Made by a program: the position numbers and the translations under genes. Below the pieces are notes generated by a model. The model saw only the letters and a program-made list of their open reading frames with translations. It had not been told where the DNA came from and did not search any database. Below, in pieces: positions 43,368 through 45,043 of a stretch of 45,043 nt of DNA (positions are counted from its first letter, which is position 1; each line of letters begins with the position of its first letter). The DNA comes from CBDFHV01 sp965247705. GTDB lineage: Bacteria; Pseudomonadota; Alphaproteobacteria; Rhodospirillales; CAMCUA01. The stretch is from positions 1 to 45,043 of the forward strand of contig CBDFHV010000023.1 of assembly GCA_965247705.1 (NCBI GenBank), given 5' to 3'.

Positions 43368-44269
43368 GTGCCGCCACCTCGCCCGGCACGGGTCTGGCCT
43401 ACGGCCTGCGGCGGGTCTGCGCCGCCTGGGGCATGGCCCGCTCCTCGTTCTACGCCGTGACCTCCGGCCAGCACGCCGAGCAGCCGCCGGCAAAGCGTCG
43501 GGGACCGAAGCCCGCGATCTCGGACCAGGCGCTGCTGGTGGCGATCGAAGCCGACCTGGAGGCATCGCCCTGGGAGGGCGAGGGCTACCGCAAGGTCTGG
43601 GCTCGGCTTCGGGTCTGTCGCGACATCCGGGTTGCCCGCAAGCGGGTGCTCCGCCTGATGCGCGAGAACAATCTGCTCTCGCCCCATCGCTGCCGCCGCC
43701 GTGGCGGCAATCCCCATGACGGTGAGATCATCACTCATGCCCCGAACCTCATGTGGGGCACCGATGGCGTTCGGGTGTTCACGGTGGACGACGGCTGGGG
43801 CTGGATCTTCACCGCCGTCGAGCATTGGAACGCCGAGTGTGTCGGCTGGCATGTCTGCAAGCGCGGCGACCGCTTCGCCGCCCTGCAGCCGATCTCCATG
43901 GGGCTTGCCGGGCTGTATGGCTCGACCGCGGCCGGCGCGGCTCGGGGGCTGGCCTTGCGGATGGATCACGGCTCCCAGTATCTGTCGGACCACTTCACCA
44001 ACCAGATCAAGTTCTGGGGCATCCAGCCGTCCTACGCCTTCGTCGCCGAGCCCCAGACCAACGGCGTCGCCGAGCGGTTCAATCGCACGCTGAAGGAACA
44101 GATCATCCATGGTCGCATCTACCGCAACATCGCGGAGCTGCGGGACGCCGTCCGCGACTTCGTCGAACTCTACAATGCCCAGTGGATCGTCGAAAAGAAC
44201 GGCTGCCTGAGCCCCGCTCAAGCTCGTCAGGCGTGGCACGCCGCGATCTCAATCAGGCCCGCCGCGTGA
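43364..44269 (+). CDS. IS3-family transposase OrfB (DDE integrase core)
   Basis: A 301-residue OrfB. An N-terminal HTH_21-type region (GYRKVWARLRV, RVLRLMRENNLLSPHR) precedes the rve integrase core. The catalytic triad is in WGTDGVRVFTVDDGW (D), LRMDHGSQYLSDHF (D) and NGVAERFNRTLKEQ (E). The end (NAQWIVEKNGCLSPAQARQA) is complete. It is probably translated by coupling to orfA through ATGA. Confidence 0.93.
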   Translation: MSAATSPGTGLAYGLRRVCAAWGMARSSFYAVTSGQHAEQPPAKRRGPKPAISDQALLVAIEADLEASPWEGEGYRKVWARLRVCRDIRVARKRVLRLMRENNLLSPHRCRRRGGNPHDGEIITHAPNLMWGTDGVRVFTVDDGWGWIFTAVEHWNAECVGWHVCKRGDRFAALQPISMGLAGLYGSTAAGAARGLALRMDHGSQYLSDHFTNQIKFWGIQPSYAFVAEPQTNGVAERFNRTLKEQIIHGRIYRNIAELRDAVRDFVELYNAQWIVEKNGCLSPAQARQAWHAAISIRPAA

Positions 44270-44304
44270 GACAAACTTGTGTCCAAGGAACCGGGTGCGC
44301 TACA

Positions 44305-44318
44305 GGCGCATTTGACCC
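44305..44318 (+). repeat. Direct repeat flanking the IS3 element, right copy
   Basis: Second copy of GGCGCATTTGACCC, 14 bp beyond the right inverted repeat. The sequence beyond it differs from that beyond the left copy. Confidence 0.6.
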
Positions 44319-44423
44319 ATTCCGGAAGTAGACTTCCCCTGAGGCGCGGTAGCTGGACCGAATTCTTGCTCGCGTATAGTCGTCTTCAGTACGGAATATG
44401 GTTTAGTGAACCGGAGCAAAACT

Positions 44424-45043
44424 TTAGAACGATAACCCAAAAGCGCGTTTGATTCTGTCGATGCCTATGTCGATGCCGAGTCTGGCTCCGGTATCCAGCT
44501 TGTCGAAATAGGTAAAATGATCTACCGGCACTGTGTGCCGATCCGTGATCCAGTTCGGTATGGAGGACGCGGTCGTCACAACCAAGTCGTGTTTACTGCC
44601 GCCTACCAAGGCTTGGTTTCCCCAGCGCATTAGTGAGGTGAGCTTTTGCTTCAATTGGTTGCCTGAAGCCGGTGCATTGGTTACGTCTCCGCCGATGGCG
44701 ACGAGATCGAGGCGCCGAGTGGCGTTGAGTTCCGATATCTCCAACTATTCGAGGAATCGGGATACCGGGTTCGCCTTCGGCGCCAGATCGTCGATCCCGT
44801 CGATGCGTTTCCTATGGTGCATGTAGATGAGTAGGCTGTCGAAAGCCTTGACCGCCCCCGTCGCACCGTAGACGAGTGCGTACCCGCCCGCCGTTTTGAG
44901 AGGGTTCCGTGCCAAGTTCGCGCCTTCGTGGGGACTGCCGAAGGTAACGCAGCCCTTGAGGCGGTCATCCCAATCGCCCCGGCCAAACAATTCCTGGCAT
45001 GCCGCTCTTGCCAATAAACCGCCCCGTGAATGACAGACGAAAA
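44424..45043 (-). pseudogene. Alpha/beta-hydrolase (lipase-like) gene with an in-frame amber codon, 5' end outside the window
   Basis: The frame enters from the right edge. It reads FVCHSRGGLLARAAC (the nucleophile elbow is CHSRG where GxSxG is usual), then VTFGSPHEGANLA and ANPVSRFLE, and then meets TAG at 44745-44747. The same frame continues at once with LEISELNATRRLDLVAIGGD and runs to a stop at 44424. That continuation looks like normal coding sequence, including GGSKHDLVVTTAS and VDHFTYF, a possible catalytic-His region. This is best explained as one hydrolase gene with a nonsense mutation. It lies about 130 bp from the IS3 end. Function beyond the fold is unknown. Confidence 0.72.

Larger units (their letters stand above)
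42906..44290 (+). mobile_element. IS3-family insertion sequence
   Basis: Bounded by perfect 13-bp inverted repeats TTCCTTGGACACA (42906-42918) and TGTGTCCAAGGAA (44278-44290), about 1385 bp apart. It contains overlapping orfA and orfB. An additional inverted partner GTGTCCAAGGA sits just inside the left end (42936-42946). I see no clear short target duplication directly beside the inverted repeats. The true ends could lie a few bases further out, because ACCCG is shared at both sides. Confidence 0.8.

Noticed and set aside
43355..43370. Programmed -1 frameshift between IS3 orfA and orfB
   Set aside because: No A-rich slippery heptamer is visible at the junction, and orfB has its own ATG overlapping the orfA stop (ATGA), so coupling is the simpler reading.

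Overview
The window is high-GC DNA from an alphaproteobacterium, probably of the Rhodospirillales or a close relative. The evidence is the fused secE-nusG/rplKAJL/rpoBC/str/S10/spc gene order, the alphaproteobacterial look of the ribosomal proteins and the rplJ leader, a KdsC-like phosphatase (Gram-negative envelope), and a PutA without a DNA-binding domain. No species can be named from the sequence alone.

From 1 to about 24.3 kb almost everything is on the minus strand and reads as one translation/transcription supercluster. In order of transcription (right to left): a tRNA promoter, tRNA-Tyr, tRNA-Gly, tuf copy 2, tRNA-Trp, secE, nusG, rplK, rplA, an L10-type leader, rplJ, rplL, a strongly structured spacer, rpoB, rpoC, terminator-like hairpins, rpsL, rpsG, fusA, tuf copy 1, rpsJ, rplC, rplD, rplW, rplB, rpsS, rplV, rpsC, rplP, rpmC, rpsQ, rplN, rplX and the first 43 codons of rplE. 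The two tuf genes and short flanks read as one identical 1224-bp unit.

From 24.3 to 29.0 kb come an RlmB-like rRNA methyltransferase, an Lrp/AsnC regulator divergent from a translationally coupled arginase-ornithine cyclodeaminase pair, tRNA-Thr and pyrE. A bifunctional PutA lies at 36.8-40.0 kb. Together arginase, ornithine cyclodeaminase and PutA would take arginine through ornithine and proline to glutamate. The arginase has Asn in place of a conserved Mn-binding His.

The most informative accessory stretch is 29.07-34.56 kb. A di-haem cytochrome c peroxidase gene overlaps a gene for a membrane-bound GAF-PAS-class III cyclase. That cyclase gene has been broken twice. A 91-bp MITE-like element with a CTAG duplication shifts the frame just before the catalytic domain. 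A 1599-bp IS1380-family element, also with a CTAG duplication, cuts off the last 24 codons, which are still readable on the far side of the IS. Removing both insertions restores a single 928-codon frame.

The rest holds a tandem universal stress protein, a sulfotransferase, putA, an M48 metalloprotease coupled to a KdsC-like phosphatase, a saccharopine-dehydrogenase-like protein, and an IS3-family element whose left end can fold back over the transposase ribosome-binding site. At the right edge is an alpha/beta-hydrolase gene interrupted by an in-frame amber codon. I found no CRISPR array, prophage or defence system. The main novelty candidates are the twice-interrupted redox-linked cyclase locus, the altered arginase metal site, the acidic tail on L3 and the structured RNA spacers.
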